6,406 bases of DNA from an uncultured Clostridia bacterium (GCA_946405565.1 CAMJHU010000125.1:1-6406); one strand, 5' to 3'. Counted from the first letter of the stretch, positions 1 to 6,265 are shown. Notes: generated from the sequence alone by a model not told the origin. Translations and numbers: made by a program.

Positions 1-256
1 TTCAAAACAATCGGCTTTCTATGTTTTATACAAAAAAGCGCACAGATTTTCTACCCGCACGCTTGATTGGTTGAGTATTGAATTTTCTACAATAATGTGA
101 ATAAACTGCTTTGCCGTGGGTTCATGTTTTATCAGTACCCCAAAAATGGCCAAATGCATCTACGAAATTCGAACCCCATTTTTTGGCCTCAAAAACGCCG
201 GAAACCCCCGTAAATACGGGGGTTTCGGCGGCTGCATCTTTTTTGTTCAGCTATTT
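1..256. other. Probable chromosomal flank outside the island; no convincing gene
   Basis: This stretch lies on the 3' side of the tRNA-Trp fragment, so it should be the DNA that originally followed the tRNA gene. It is AT-rich, with short open frames on both strands but none with a good start and ribosome binding site. The longest sensible one on the minus strand is a 46-codon frame at 19-159 that begins directly after an in-frame stop and has no Shine-Dalgarno sequence. An imperfect inverted repeat pairs CCAAAAATGG (140-149) with CCATTTTTTGG (176-186). The only element with clear signal is the terminator at 191-230. A second element integrated in tandem on this side cannot be excluded. Confidence 0.5.
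191..230 (-). terminator. Rho-independent terminator downstream of tRNA-Trp 3' end
   Basis: Read on the minus strand, CGCCG plus AAACCCCCGTA (230-226 and 225-215) pairs with TACGGGGGTTT and CGGCG (212-202 and 200-196). There is a single bulged base at 201 and a very short loop. The stem is followed at once by TTTTT (195-191). An 11-bp perfect inner stem, a GC-rich base and a T-tract form a classic intrinsic terminator. It lies 26 bases beyond the CCA end of the tRNA fragment and in the same orientation, so it most likely terminated the original tRNA-Trp transcript. That supports the view that the low-coordinate side is the original chromosome. Confidence 0.8.
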
Positions 257-301
257 TGGCAGGGGCAGAAGGACTTGAACCCTCGGCACGCGGTTTTGGA
301 G
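257..301 (-). tRNA. 3' half of tRNA-Trp (CCA anticodon), partial; integration junction
   Basis: On the minus strand these 45 bases read exactly as the second half of a tRNA: anticodon loop CTCCAAA (anticodon CCA), 3' anticodon stem ACCGC, variable loop GTGCC, T-stem GAGGG, T-loop TTCAAGT, T-stem CCTTC, acceptor strand TGCCCCT, discriminator G and encoded CCA. Loop, anticodon, acceptor strand and discriminator match bacterial tRNA-Trp. The bases upstream on the same strand (302 and higher) cannot form the 5' anticodon stem, D-arm or 5' acceptor strand, so the gene is cut at the anticodon loop and is not functional. Tyrosine recombinases that target tRNA genes leave such a displaced 3' half at the distal junction, while the element's own copy rebuilds an intact tRNA at the other end. 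The intact gene should therefore lie beyond the right edge of the window. Confidence 0.87.
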
Positions 302-369
302 GCAATGTTGAAAATTCTCTCGTGCTCCAACTTCTCCCCGATTTTGGGGATTTGTTGCCAGCCGCGCCG

Positions 370-446
370 CTGATGCTTGAAGAATTGATGCTTTTTTGAT
401 GATATGCGAAATTCTGCACCCGAATTTTGATGCTCTTGATGATAAA
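370..446. repeat. Short direct repeats near the tRNA junction; candidate recombinase arm sites
   Basis: On the plus strand TGATGCT occurs at 371-377, 386-392 and 428-434, and TTGATGATA at 396-404 and 436-444. The last two blocks form a composite direct repeat: TTGATGCT, a short T- or C-containing spacer, then TTGATGATA, at 385-404 and again at 427-444. They lie 70 to 145 bases from the tRNA fragment, on the island side. Tyrosine integrases of tRNA-targeting elements bind short direct repeats (arm sites) at this kind of distance from the core, so that role is inferred. A 16-base hairpin, TCCCC-GATTTT-GGGGA, lies between core and repeats at 335-350. The rest of 302-517 has no convincing gene; open frames there read through the tRNA antisense and have no start signal. 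Confidence 0.55.
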
Positions 447-517
447 TTTGGATTCCACGGTTTGGATTGTAGTGGGATAGCAGCTCGGTCAGGAGAGCGA
501 AACGACAGGTAGGTAAT

Positions 518-552
518 GCTCAAATTTTGCGTCGCATTAATCAAAGAAAAGG
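518..552 (-). repeat. Gene-boundary repeat, copy 1
   Basis: This 35-base sequence matches copy 2 (1181-1215) at 34 of 35 positions and copy 3 (3256-3289) at 29 of 34. Read on the minus strand it begins CTTTTCTTTGATTAATGCG. It starts 10 bases after the stop codon of the 195-residue gene. Weaker similarity with copy 3 continues beyond the core (GCATT, one varying base, CCTA). With copy 2 it brackets that gene as direct repeats. Function is unknown. Confidence 0.8.
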
Positions 553-562
553 CTTGCAACAG

Positions 563-1150
563 CTAATTCAAAAATCTGACTGATAATTCCTGAACCGCTA
601 AAAACGGAGCTTGATCATAGTTTTCGTCTGGATAATCGCGTTCAAACCGCTCCGCTTCCTCTATCAGAAAATCTATCATGCTTGCGTCTCCACGAAATCC
701 CAACACTAAACAGAGCATAGACTTCATATACTCACTGCGAATTTCTTGATAGTTTTCCATAATCCATTGGCTGCAATTTGTCTTGCACCTCAGAAAAAAC
801 TTAAGGGCGTTTTCAATAAACATATGCTGACCAGTTGTTAAAACTCTGGACTTGATAAGTGGCAGTATTTCCTCTTCTATATCAATTGCTTTGTTAATAA
901 CTTTGACCCTTTCGCCCGTAACCATTTCTTTGCGCATAAGTTTTATTATCTCATCTAGACTTGAAGCCTTCTTTATCATTTCTTCAATAGTTTTCTTATC
1001 TACATCATCTCTTTTGTTAACCCTTTCAGCCAATTTAAACATGACATTTTCCACATTTCTGCATAAATGCAAACTGTATTCAAATTTCGCAGCTGATAGT
1101 TCTACATCCCTATGTGTATTAAGAAATCTCCGAACTTCTTTCTTAGTCAT
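563..1150 (-). CDS. Hypothetical all-helical protein (195 aa), unknown function
   Basis: I do not recognise a named family. The start is the ATG at 1150: GGAGG lies six bases upstream, whereas an in-frame ATG at 1207 lies inside a repeat and lacks such a site. The product begins MTKKEVRRFLNTHRD and is rich in charged and hydrophobic residues in helical spacing. It has no signal peptide, membrane segment or catalytic motif that I can see, so it is probably cytoplasmic. Helices with heptad-like spacing fill about residues 15-100. The C-terminal part, about 137-190, reads as two or three helices followed by RDYPDENYDQAPFLAVQEL. This is reminiscent, from memory only, of short HEAT-like helical proteins of Bacillota. 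The gene is visibly more AT-rich than hsdR. It has a candidate promoter of its own, is flanked by nearly identical direct repeats, and is the last gene before the attachment site. A defence or antitoxin-like accessory role is possible from context but not shown. Confidence 0.85.
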   Translation of the reverse strand: MTKKEVRRFLNTHRDVELSAAKFEYSLHLCRNVENVMFKLAERVNKRDDVDKKTIEEMIKKASSLDEIIKLMRKEMVTGERVKVINKAIDIEEEILPLIKSRVLTTGQHMFIENALKFFLRCKTNCSQWIMENYQEIRSEYMKSMLCLVLGFRGDASMIDFLIEEAERFERDYPDENYDQAPFLAVQELSVRFLN

Positions 1151-1180
1151 TTTTTGCCTCCATAGAAATAGATTGATGAA

Positions 1181-1215
1181 GCTCAAATTTTGCGTCGCAT
1201 TAAACAAAGAAAAGG
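1181..1215 (-). repeat. Gene-boundary repeat, copy 2
   Basis: This is the second copy of the 35-base boundary repeat, differing from copy 1 by one base. It lies in the leader of the 195-residue gene, 31 bases upstream of the ATG. After the core it seems to lack about ten bases present in copy 3, because GC is followed directly by TTCATC. Its single private change turns GATTAAT into GTTTAAT on the minus strand and so forms part of a candidate -10 box. Confidence 0.8.
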
Positions 1216-1227
1216 GAATCTGGTCAA
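1199..1227 (-). promoter_or_regulatory. Candidate sigma-A promoter for the 195-aa gene
   Basis: On the minus strand the -35 box is TTGACC (1227-1222) and the -10 box is TTTAAT (1204-1199), with a 17-base spacer. Each box matches the vegetative consensus at five of six positions. Transcription would begin near 1192, giving a leader of about 40 bases that contains most of repeat copy 2 and then the GGAGG site. The -10 box is within the repeat. Confidence 0.6.
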
Positions 1228-1240
1228 ACAGACTATCCTC

Positions 1241-1386
1241 AAGACCTTGTTAGATTTTTTTATTCCTCATTTTTTCTAATAAGCTCTGAAATGCCCTAAA
1301 ATACGTCATTTGCAATTAAGACCTTGTTAGATTTTCGGCTTATTCTTGTTAGATTTTTAAAAATCTCAAGAAATCTAACAAGGTCT
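1241..1386. repeat. Cluster of direct and inverted copies of a CTTGTTAGATTT motif
   Basis: The spacer between the AlbA_2 gene and the 195-residue gene holds AAGACCTTGTTAGATTTT at 1241-1258 and again, identical, at 1318-1335. A third, shorter direct copy, CTTGTTAGATTTTT, is at 1345-1358. An inverted copy, AAATCTAACAAGGTCT, is at 1371-1386. The inverted copy can form a 16-bp perfect stem with the second copy, a 12-bp stem with the third, or long-range pairing with the first, so the structures compete. The palindrome AGATTTTTAAAAATCT lies at 1351-1366. No stem is followed by a clean T-tract, so it is not a standard terminator, although it could still end or attenuate transcription of the gene upstream. 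A miniature transposon remnant is another option: the outer copies form terminal inverted repeats about 145 bases apart, but I see no target duplication. A 19-codon frame at 1250-1309 (minus) lies inside and lacks a good ribosome binding site. Confidence 0.75.
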
Positions 1387-1425
1387 GTTATTTTGCATTT
1401 AGATTTATAGCAAGGCGAAAGTCCG

Positions 1426-3171
1426 TTATTTTTTTCTATGTGTTGCCGTGCTTCCTTCAACAAGAATCCAACAAGAATTCTGCTGGCTTTCGGAATCCCT
1501 TGTAACGATTCCCTTCCTTCTCATCGAAGTAAGCAATGTACTGATTCTTCCCTCTTTCTGCTTGTCATCCAATACATCGGGCAGTTTATCCCATAATAGA
1601 TTTCTTATATCCTGTCGGGAGGCTTTTCCGTAGCTTTGCAGGTAATTGACGATCATATCCCTGTAATATTGATTGTCGAAAGCCCTGTTTCTAATGTACT
1701 GTGCTTCTGCATCAATACTCTGGGCTACCTCCGCTGACAAATACAAATTGGTAGAACGACCTTCCACCAGCTTATACTTCCTCAAATATGCAATCTCTTC
1801 TTTGGACAGCTTGCTACCGTTCCCCTTTTGCACCTGATCTATGAGATATACGGTCTCCAGATCAAGTTCGGGATGTTCATACAGAATATAGGTGTAATGT
1901 TCGTCAATCGTTTTGCCGTAAACGGTGACGGAAACCATATTGACATCGGACAAGTCATAGTCAGGCATGGGGAAATACTTCTGCCGCTGAATCCGATAGA
2001 CCTTTTTGATTCCGCTTGTCGCGGTGTCGATCATGTGAAATCTCACCATTGAATCCGCTAACAGTTGATTGCGGTAAAACGGCGGATTATATGTTGTCTG
2101 AAGGACGGTTTCGATTGTCCTTGGGAGAAAATCGCCGGGATTGGTGATATTGATGCTGTCCTCACACTCATTCACGTAAATTCTGCCACCCAACTGATAA
2201 TTGGAGTGAGCAATACAGTTGTTCAGAAGCTCGCGCAGCAGCCACATATCATACTGCTGTGTCTCTCTCGGAAACAGTGAAAGCTGATTCGGCATATACC
2301 GATAGGTGAGGTTGCGGATTTTGGCAAAAATTTTGTCCGCAACAGTGATGAATGGGATCGTGAAAATCTCGTAATCCTTTAACTCACCGTCTGCCCCGTA
2401 CAATCTCCACATCAACGAAGGGGCACTCTCAAACAGTGAATCATAATCCGGATTGCCCAACAGAATCATAGCTGCATTGGTCACTCTTCCATCTCTCATC
2501 AGTTTGATTTTGGTCAGAAATTCCTCATCCGTCATGGCGTCTATTTCTTCGGAAATATGCGGACGATCCATCTTCTCCTTGTACTTTTCTCTGGCAAATT
2601 GAATGGCGTCCTTGTCGAGATGGCAAATATCGGCACCTTCCAATATGCGCTTTGACCAATCTCTGCGCTCCTGCAATCTGATCTGATCAACCTTGAATTG
2701 AGGCAACGGAACCAGACTCTCGCCGCTTCTGGCATAATTGCGGTTCTTCCACTCGGTCGGCATACCGACGACAGCCGCTGGAATCTTGAACATCAGAACC
2801 CGACAGGGCTTGCCGTCGCATTTCGGGAACAGTTCAATGATTTCCAGAAACGTAATCCCATCGGTTGTGTTTCTGGCAATCTCGTACTTGAATTTTTCCA
2901 GAAGTGTGGAATCGCCCGATTTGAAAGCGGTTCCGACCGGCTTTCTCGCGCCGCTTTCACTAACGCCGAGTACCAGCCAGCCGTACTGACAGCCCAGTAA
3001 ATTCGCCTCATTGCTGATTGCAGAAAAATACTGCCCGATCTTGTCTTCGTTATAGCCGCCTTTAGCTTCTTTGAATTCCACAATCTCATGTTCCCATCGC
3101 TCCATGAGATTCATCAGGGTTTCATAATACTCCGCCTTCGCGTCGCTCCGCTCATATTCAAAATACCGCAC
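1426..3171 (-). CDS. Schlafen AlbA_2 domain / HATPase_c_4 / winged-helix protein (581 aa)
   Basis: This is a cytoplasmic nucleic-acid-binding, probably ATP-binding protein of the COG2865-like group, often annotated as ATP-binding protein or transcriptional regulator. The N-terminal AlbA_2 domain spans about residues 28-160: EFKEAKG (32-38), the hydrophobic ANLLGCQYGWLVLGVSESG segment (56-74), and NRNYARSGESLVPL (143-156). A GHKL-type ATPase module follows at about 300-400, with ELLNNCIAHSNY (314-325; E314 and N318 the likely catalytic and metal-binding residues), NPGDF (344-348) and TSGIKKVYR (385-393). The C-terminal 502-575 reads as a winged helix. The start is a GTG with GAGGTG seven bases upstream. 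It has its own promoter at 3211-3239, 126 bases separate it from hsdR, and the gene ends before a repeat-filled spacer. Members are frequent neighbours of type I restriction genes, where regulation of, or help to, the defence system is suspected; the exact role is unknown. Length and motifs look complete. Confidence 0.92.
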   Translation of the reverse strand: MRYFEYERSDAKAEYYETLMNLMERWEHEIVEFKEAKGGYNEDKIGQYFSAISNEANLLGCQYGWLVLGVSESGARKPVGTAFKSGDSTLLEKFKYEIARNTTDGITFLEIIELFPKCDGKPCRVLMFKIPAAVVGMPTEWKNRNYARSGESLVPLPQFKVDQIRLQERRDWSKRILEGADICHLDKDAIQFAREKYKEKMDRPHISEEIDAMTDEEFLTKIKLMRDGRVTNAAMILLGNPDYDSLFESAPSLMWRLYGADGELKDYEIFTIPFITVADKIFAKIRNLTYRYMPNQLSLFPRETQQYDMWLLRELLNNCIAHSNYQLGGRIYVNECEDSINITNPGDFLPRTIETVLQTTYNPPFYRNQLLADSMVRFHMIDTATSGIKKVYRIQRQKYFPMPDYDLSDVNMVSVTVYGKTIDEHYTYILYEHPELDLETVYLIDQVQKGNGSKLSKEEIAYLRKYKLVEGRSTNLYLSAEVAQSIDAEAQYIRNRAFDNQYYRDMIVNYLQSYGKASRQDIRNLLWDKLPDVLDDKQKEGRISTLLTSMRRKGIVTRDSESQQNSCWILVEGSTATHRKK

Positions 3172-3210
3172 TGAAACACACCTCGCAATCTGTCTGTGAA
3201 TGATATGATT

Positions 3211-3239
3211 ATCTTAACTCTTAGGCTGTTCTTTGTCAA
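3211..3239 (-). promoter_or_regulatory. Sigma-A promoter of the AlbA_2 gene
   Basis: On the minus strand a perfect -35 box, TTGACA (3239-3234), is followed after exactly 17 bases by TAAGAT (3216-3211), a four-of-six match to the -10 consensus. Transcription would start near 3204, giving a leader of about 33 bases with GAGGTG before the GTG start at 3171. The gene can thus be expressed apart from the hsdR operon. Repeat copy 3 ends 16 bases upstream of the -35 box, where an upstream regulator could bind. Confidence 0.75.
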
Positions 3240-3255
3240 GATGAAGATAGGCAAT

Positions 3256-3289
3256 GCACAAAACTTGTGCCGCATTAATCAAAGAAAAG
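3256..3289 (-). repeat. Gene-boundary repeat, copy 3
   Basis: This is the most diverged copy of the boundary repeat (29 of 34 positions shared with copy 1), starting eight bases after the hsdR stop codon. The half nearest hsdR, CTTTTCTTTGATTAATGCG on the minus strand, is identical to copy 1; changes fall in the other half. Only this copy carries a perfect small inverted repeat, GCACAA-AAC-TTGTGC (3256-3270), which might be an operator or a weak hairpin upstream of the AlbA_2 promoter. Confidence 0.75.
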
Positions 3290-3297
3290 ATCATCCC

Positions 3298-6264
3298 TCA
3301 CCCATTAAACTCCCGATACAGCATCTCAGCGAGCATGGACATGATGGCGTTGAACTTGCGCTTGTTTTTGAAGAGTGAAGTGAATGCTTCGGTCTGTTCC
3401 ACATAGCAATCCTGCGCGGTGGCTTCGAATGTCTTGGGAAAGATGCTCTCGGTGAACACCTGCGGGTCGGAGGAACGGGCGATCTTGCCGAGTCTTTCGT
3501 CGCTCTTTAGGCGGTCGTGGAGAATGTGCAGGACTACCTTGTCCGCCTCGGTGAAGTCGCCGTCGGTCATCTGGTTGATGCGCTCGATGATTTCTTCCAG
3601 CGGTTCCTTGGGTTCGGGCGTAGACTGTCCGCTGCTGCCGCCCGGTTCATAGACGCCGCTCTTCTGCTCCAATCCCAGACTTCCCCGGAATGTCTCTTGC
3701 AGCTTGTAAAATTCCAGTTGCAGGGCGTTTTCGAGATTCAGGGTGGGAATGACGTCCTTCGGGAGCAGCCGCAGCAGATAGGAACAGAAGATGTATTCCT
3801 TCTGCAAATCCCTGTCAAACATACGGCAGATCTGCGAAATGAAGCCGTACCATTTGATAAAGGAACGCAGCTTGCGGCGGAAATTGTAACGCTCGTCCAC
3901 GGTTTTGGCATTATAGCGTGAAGCGACGGGCTGAAGCGCCGAGGTCATTCTGCCCATCATCTTATCGTCCTGTTTCTTGCCGGAGAAGTATATTTCGATC
4001 AGCGAATCAATATCCTCATCGGTGTACAAATGATAATCCCGCAGTTCCCGCTGTGTCTGATAGATCAGGTCGATATTGATTTCCTCCGACAGAATTGTTT
4101 CCTGATAGAAATCCTGAAACGCCTCCTGAATGTCCTCGGCGGTATTGACAAAGTCAAGGATATAGGTGTCGGTCTTTCCGGGACAGATTCGGTTAAGGCG
4201 GGAAAGCGTCTGCACACATTTCACGCCGCGCAGTTTTTTATCTACAATCATGGTGTGAAGCAGAGGCTCGTCGAATCCTGTCTGGTATTTTTCCGCGACA
4301 ATCAGCACATTGAAATTGTCATGGAATTCGGCTTTGGTCTGCTCCTCGGAGATATGGCTGCCGTCTTGACGGACATTGAGCTTTGGCTCGGTGTAATCCT
4401 CGTCTCCGTCCGTCACTGTGCCGGAAAATGCCGCCAGAATATCAATATTCTGATAGCCGCATTCTTTGATATATTTCTTGATTTCGTGGTAATAGCGAAC
4501 TGCCGCAAGGCGCGACGAGGTGACAACCATCATTTTTCCTCTGCCGCCGATGGCATTTGCCGTGGTGGAACGGAAGGTTTCCACGATGATCTGCGATTTC
4601 TGACTGATGTTATAGGGGTGAAGCTCCTCAAAGCGGCGAATGACCTTTGCCGCCTGTGAAGCCGGCACTTCGGGATTGTCGGGTATGGTCTTGGCAATTT
4701 TGAAGCAGGTTTTATAGGTCATGTAGTTTTGCAGCACGTCCATGATGAAGCCTTCTTCAATCGCCTGACGCATAGAATAAACGTGATAGGGGCGCATCTG
4801 TCCGTCCGGCTGTTTCGTGCCGAAGGTTTCGATGGTTTCGCCCTTGGGCGTGGCGGTGAAGGCGAAGAAGGAAAGATTGCTGTGCCTTCCGTGAGAAAGC
4901 ATGATCTGCGTCAGCTTGTCGTGACGGTCGATTTCGTCTTCTTCCCTGCCCTCCAACTCGGCGTATTCGCGCAGCGCGTCCTCGGTATCGGCAAGGGCGG
5001 TTTTCATTTTGACGGCGGAAGAACCTGTCTGGGAGGAATGGGCTTCATCCACGATAATGGCGAACCGCTTGCCGGACGTGTCGCCGACTTCCTTGTAAAT
5101 CACGGGAAATTTCTGCAGGGTGGTGACGATAATGCGGCTGCCGTCGTGAATGGCTTGCAGCAGGTCTTTTGAATTTTTGCCTTCGCCGATGGTTTCCACC
5201 ATGCCGAGCGCGTGGTCAAAATCCGACACAGTTTCCTGCAACTGCTGGTCAAGCACGGTGCGATCGGTCACGATAATCACGGAATTGAAGATAGGCTGAT
5301 TCTCGTCATTGTGCAGCGAGGCAAGGCGATAGGCTGTCCACGCGATGGAATTGGACTTGCCGGAGCCAGCAGAGTGCTGAATGAGATAATTCTTCCCCGA
5401 ACCGTTTGCGCGGACGTCCGCCACCAGCTTACGCACCACATCGAGCTGATGATAACGCGGGAAGATGAGCCGCTTTTTCTTGCGGTCAAAATGCAGAAAT
5501 TTTTGCAGGATATCCAGCATACTGTCCTTCTGCAGAATCCGCTCCCAGAGATAGGCGGTGGGATAACCGTCGGGATTGGGCGGATTGCCCGCGCCGCCGT
5601 CATGTCCCGCGCCGTTGGAGCCTTGATTGAAGGGCAGGAAATAAGTATTGGCGCCGTCGAGCTTGGTTGTCATGTAAACGTCGGTATGATCCACACAGAA
5701 ATACGCCAATATGCGGCGGTTGAAGCGGAAGCACGTTTCACGCGGGTCACGGTCGTTCATCCACTGGCGTTTGGCGTCATCGACGTTCTGTCCGGTGTAC
5801 TGGTTTTTCAGCTCCAGCGCGATCACGGGAATGCCGTTAAGCACCAGCACCATATCCACGGAATTTTTGTTATGCGCGGAATAATACCACTGCCGGACGC
5901 AGTTGCAGATATTTTCACGGTAGAGCGCGGCAGTCATCTGATTAAGCCCTGATTCGGGGCGGAAATAACAGACGCGGAAGGTAATGCCCCTGTGCTTGAA
6001 GCCGTTGCGGAGGACATACAGCAGCCCGTTCATCTCACAGGCGTTGTTGAAGGCGGCAACGAACTGCTTGACAGGCTCGCCGCTACCAATTTTTTCAAAG
6101 CGTTTCCACTCTCTCGGCTGTGTCCGCTGCACAAAGGCAATGAGGGTATTGACATACAAGCCGGACTGCGGGTCATAGTGGTCGGTGGTCTTGGTATAAC
6201 CGCCCTGCGCGGTCACCAGAAAGGATTCGATGTCCGCTTCAAAGCGTTTTTCGGTGGTGTCCAT
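3298..6264 (-). CDS. hsdR: Type I restriction-modification system, restriction/translocase subunit R (988 aa)
   Basis: HsdR is the ATP-driven DNA translocase and endonuclease of type I restriction enzymes. It acts in the cytoplasm in complex with HsdM and HsdS and cuts unmethylated DNA far from the recognition site. Numbered from the ATG at 6264, the PD-(D/E)XK nuclease is near 130-160 (D137, E151-L-K153). Helicase motifs follow: Walker A SAGSGKS (298-304), DEAH (406-409), FTATPK (469-474), motif V around YQTGFDEP (660-667) and motif VI QTLSRLNR (685-692). A Gly/Asn/Pro-rich linker lies near 214-233 and another, PGGSSGQSTPEPKEP, near 874-888 before the C-terminal HsdM-binding helical part. 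The ATG is preferred over an in-frame GTG at 6276, because the GTG forms part of the AGAGGTG ribosome binding site nine bases upstream of the ATG. The start is one base after the stop of the preceding gene, so translation is probably coupled. No frameshift or missing motif is seen. hsdM and hsdS are expected upstream, beyond the window. Confidence 0.97.
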   Translation of the reverse strand: MDTTEKRFEADIESFLVTAQGGYTKTTDHYDPQSGLYVNTLIAFVQRTQPREWKRFEKIGSGEPVKQFVAAFNNACEMNGLLYVLRNGFKHRGITFRVCYFRPESGLNQMTAALYRENICNCVRQWYYSAHNKNSVDMVLVLNGIPVIALELKNQYTGQNVDDAKRQWMNDRDPRETCFRFNRRILAYFCVDHTDVYMTTKLDGANTYFLPFNQGSNGAGHDGGAGNPPNPDGYPTAYLWERILQKDSMLDILQKFLHFDRKKKRLIFPRYHQLDVVRKLVADVRANGSGKNYLIQHSAGSGKSNSIAWTAYRLASLHNDENQPIFNSVIIVTDRTVLDQQLQETVSDFDHALGMVETIGEGKNSKDLLQAIHDGSRIIVTTLQKFPVIYKEVGDTSGKRFAIIVDEAHSSQTGSSAVKMKTALADTEDALREYAELEGREEDEIDRHDKLTQIMLSHGRHSNLSFFAFTATPKGETIETFGTKQPDGQMRPYHVYSMRQAIEEGFIMDVLQNYMTYKTCFKIAKTIPDNPEVPASQAAKVIRRFEELHPYNISQKSQIIVETFRSTTANAIGGRGKMMVVTSSRLAAVRYYHEIKKYIKECGYQNIDILAAFSGTVTDGDEDYTEPKLNVRQDGSHISEEQTKAEFHDNFNVLIVAEKYQTGFDEPLLHTMIVDKKLRGVKCVQTLSRLNRICPGKTDTYILDFVNTAEDIQEAFQDFYQETILSEEINIDLIYQTQRELRDYHLYTDEDIDSLIEIYFSGKKQDDKMMGRMTSALQPVASRYNAKTVDERYNFRRKLRSFIKWYGFISQICRMFDRDLQKEYIFCSYLLRLLPKDVIPTLNLENALQLEFYKLQETFRGSLGLEQKSGVYEPGGSSGQSTPEPKEPLEEIIERINQMTDGDFTEADKVVLHILHDRLKSDERLGKIARSSDPQVFTESIFPKTFEATAQDCYVEQTEAFTSLFKNKRKFNAIMSMLAEMLYREFNG

Positions 6265-6265
6265 G

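Noticed and set aside
63..93. Possible plus-strand promoter TTGATT and TACAAT
   Set aside because: The 19-base spacer is poor and no gene follows in that direction.
19..159. Minus-strand 46-codon frame beginning MHLAIFGVLIKHE
   Set aside because: It starts right after an in-frame stop with no Shine-Dalgarno site and lies downstream of a strong terminator; most likely chance.
116..373. Plus-strand open frame of 85 codons reading through the tRNA fragment, containing GQKDLNPRHAVLE
   Set aside because: That peptide is the antisense translation of the tRNA T-arm region, common where frames cross tRNA genes. No integrase motif lies upstream and there is no good start.
473..498. D-arm-like hairpin GCTC-GGTCAGGA-GAGC, suggesting a tRNA 5' half on the plus strand
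   Set aside because: The conserved T8 is absent, no anticodon stem follows and no matching acceptor strand is nearby.
189..559. Two minus-strand open frames (189-458 and 251-559) between the 195-aa gene and the tRNA fragment
   Set aside because: They run through the boundary repeat, the candidate arm sites and the tRNA, lack ribosome binding sites and have no protein-like pattern.
1250..1309. Minus-strand 19-codon frame beginning MTYFRAFQSLLEKM
   Set aside because: It is very short, without a convincing ribosome binding site, and ends inside one of the CTTGTTAGATTT repeats. It might be a decayed remnant but cannot be supported as a gene.
1241..1386. CRISPR array
   Set aside because: The copies are unevenly spaced (77 and about 27 bases), one is inverted and one is shortened, and there are no cas genes.
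4030..5952. Long plus-strand open frames (up to 246 codons) opposite hsdR, for example 4030-4659 and 5212-5952
   Set aside because: They are antisense to the conserved helicase and nuclease coding region, show no recognisable domain and arise from the GC-rich codons of hsdR.
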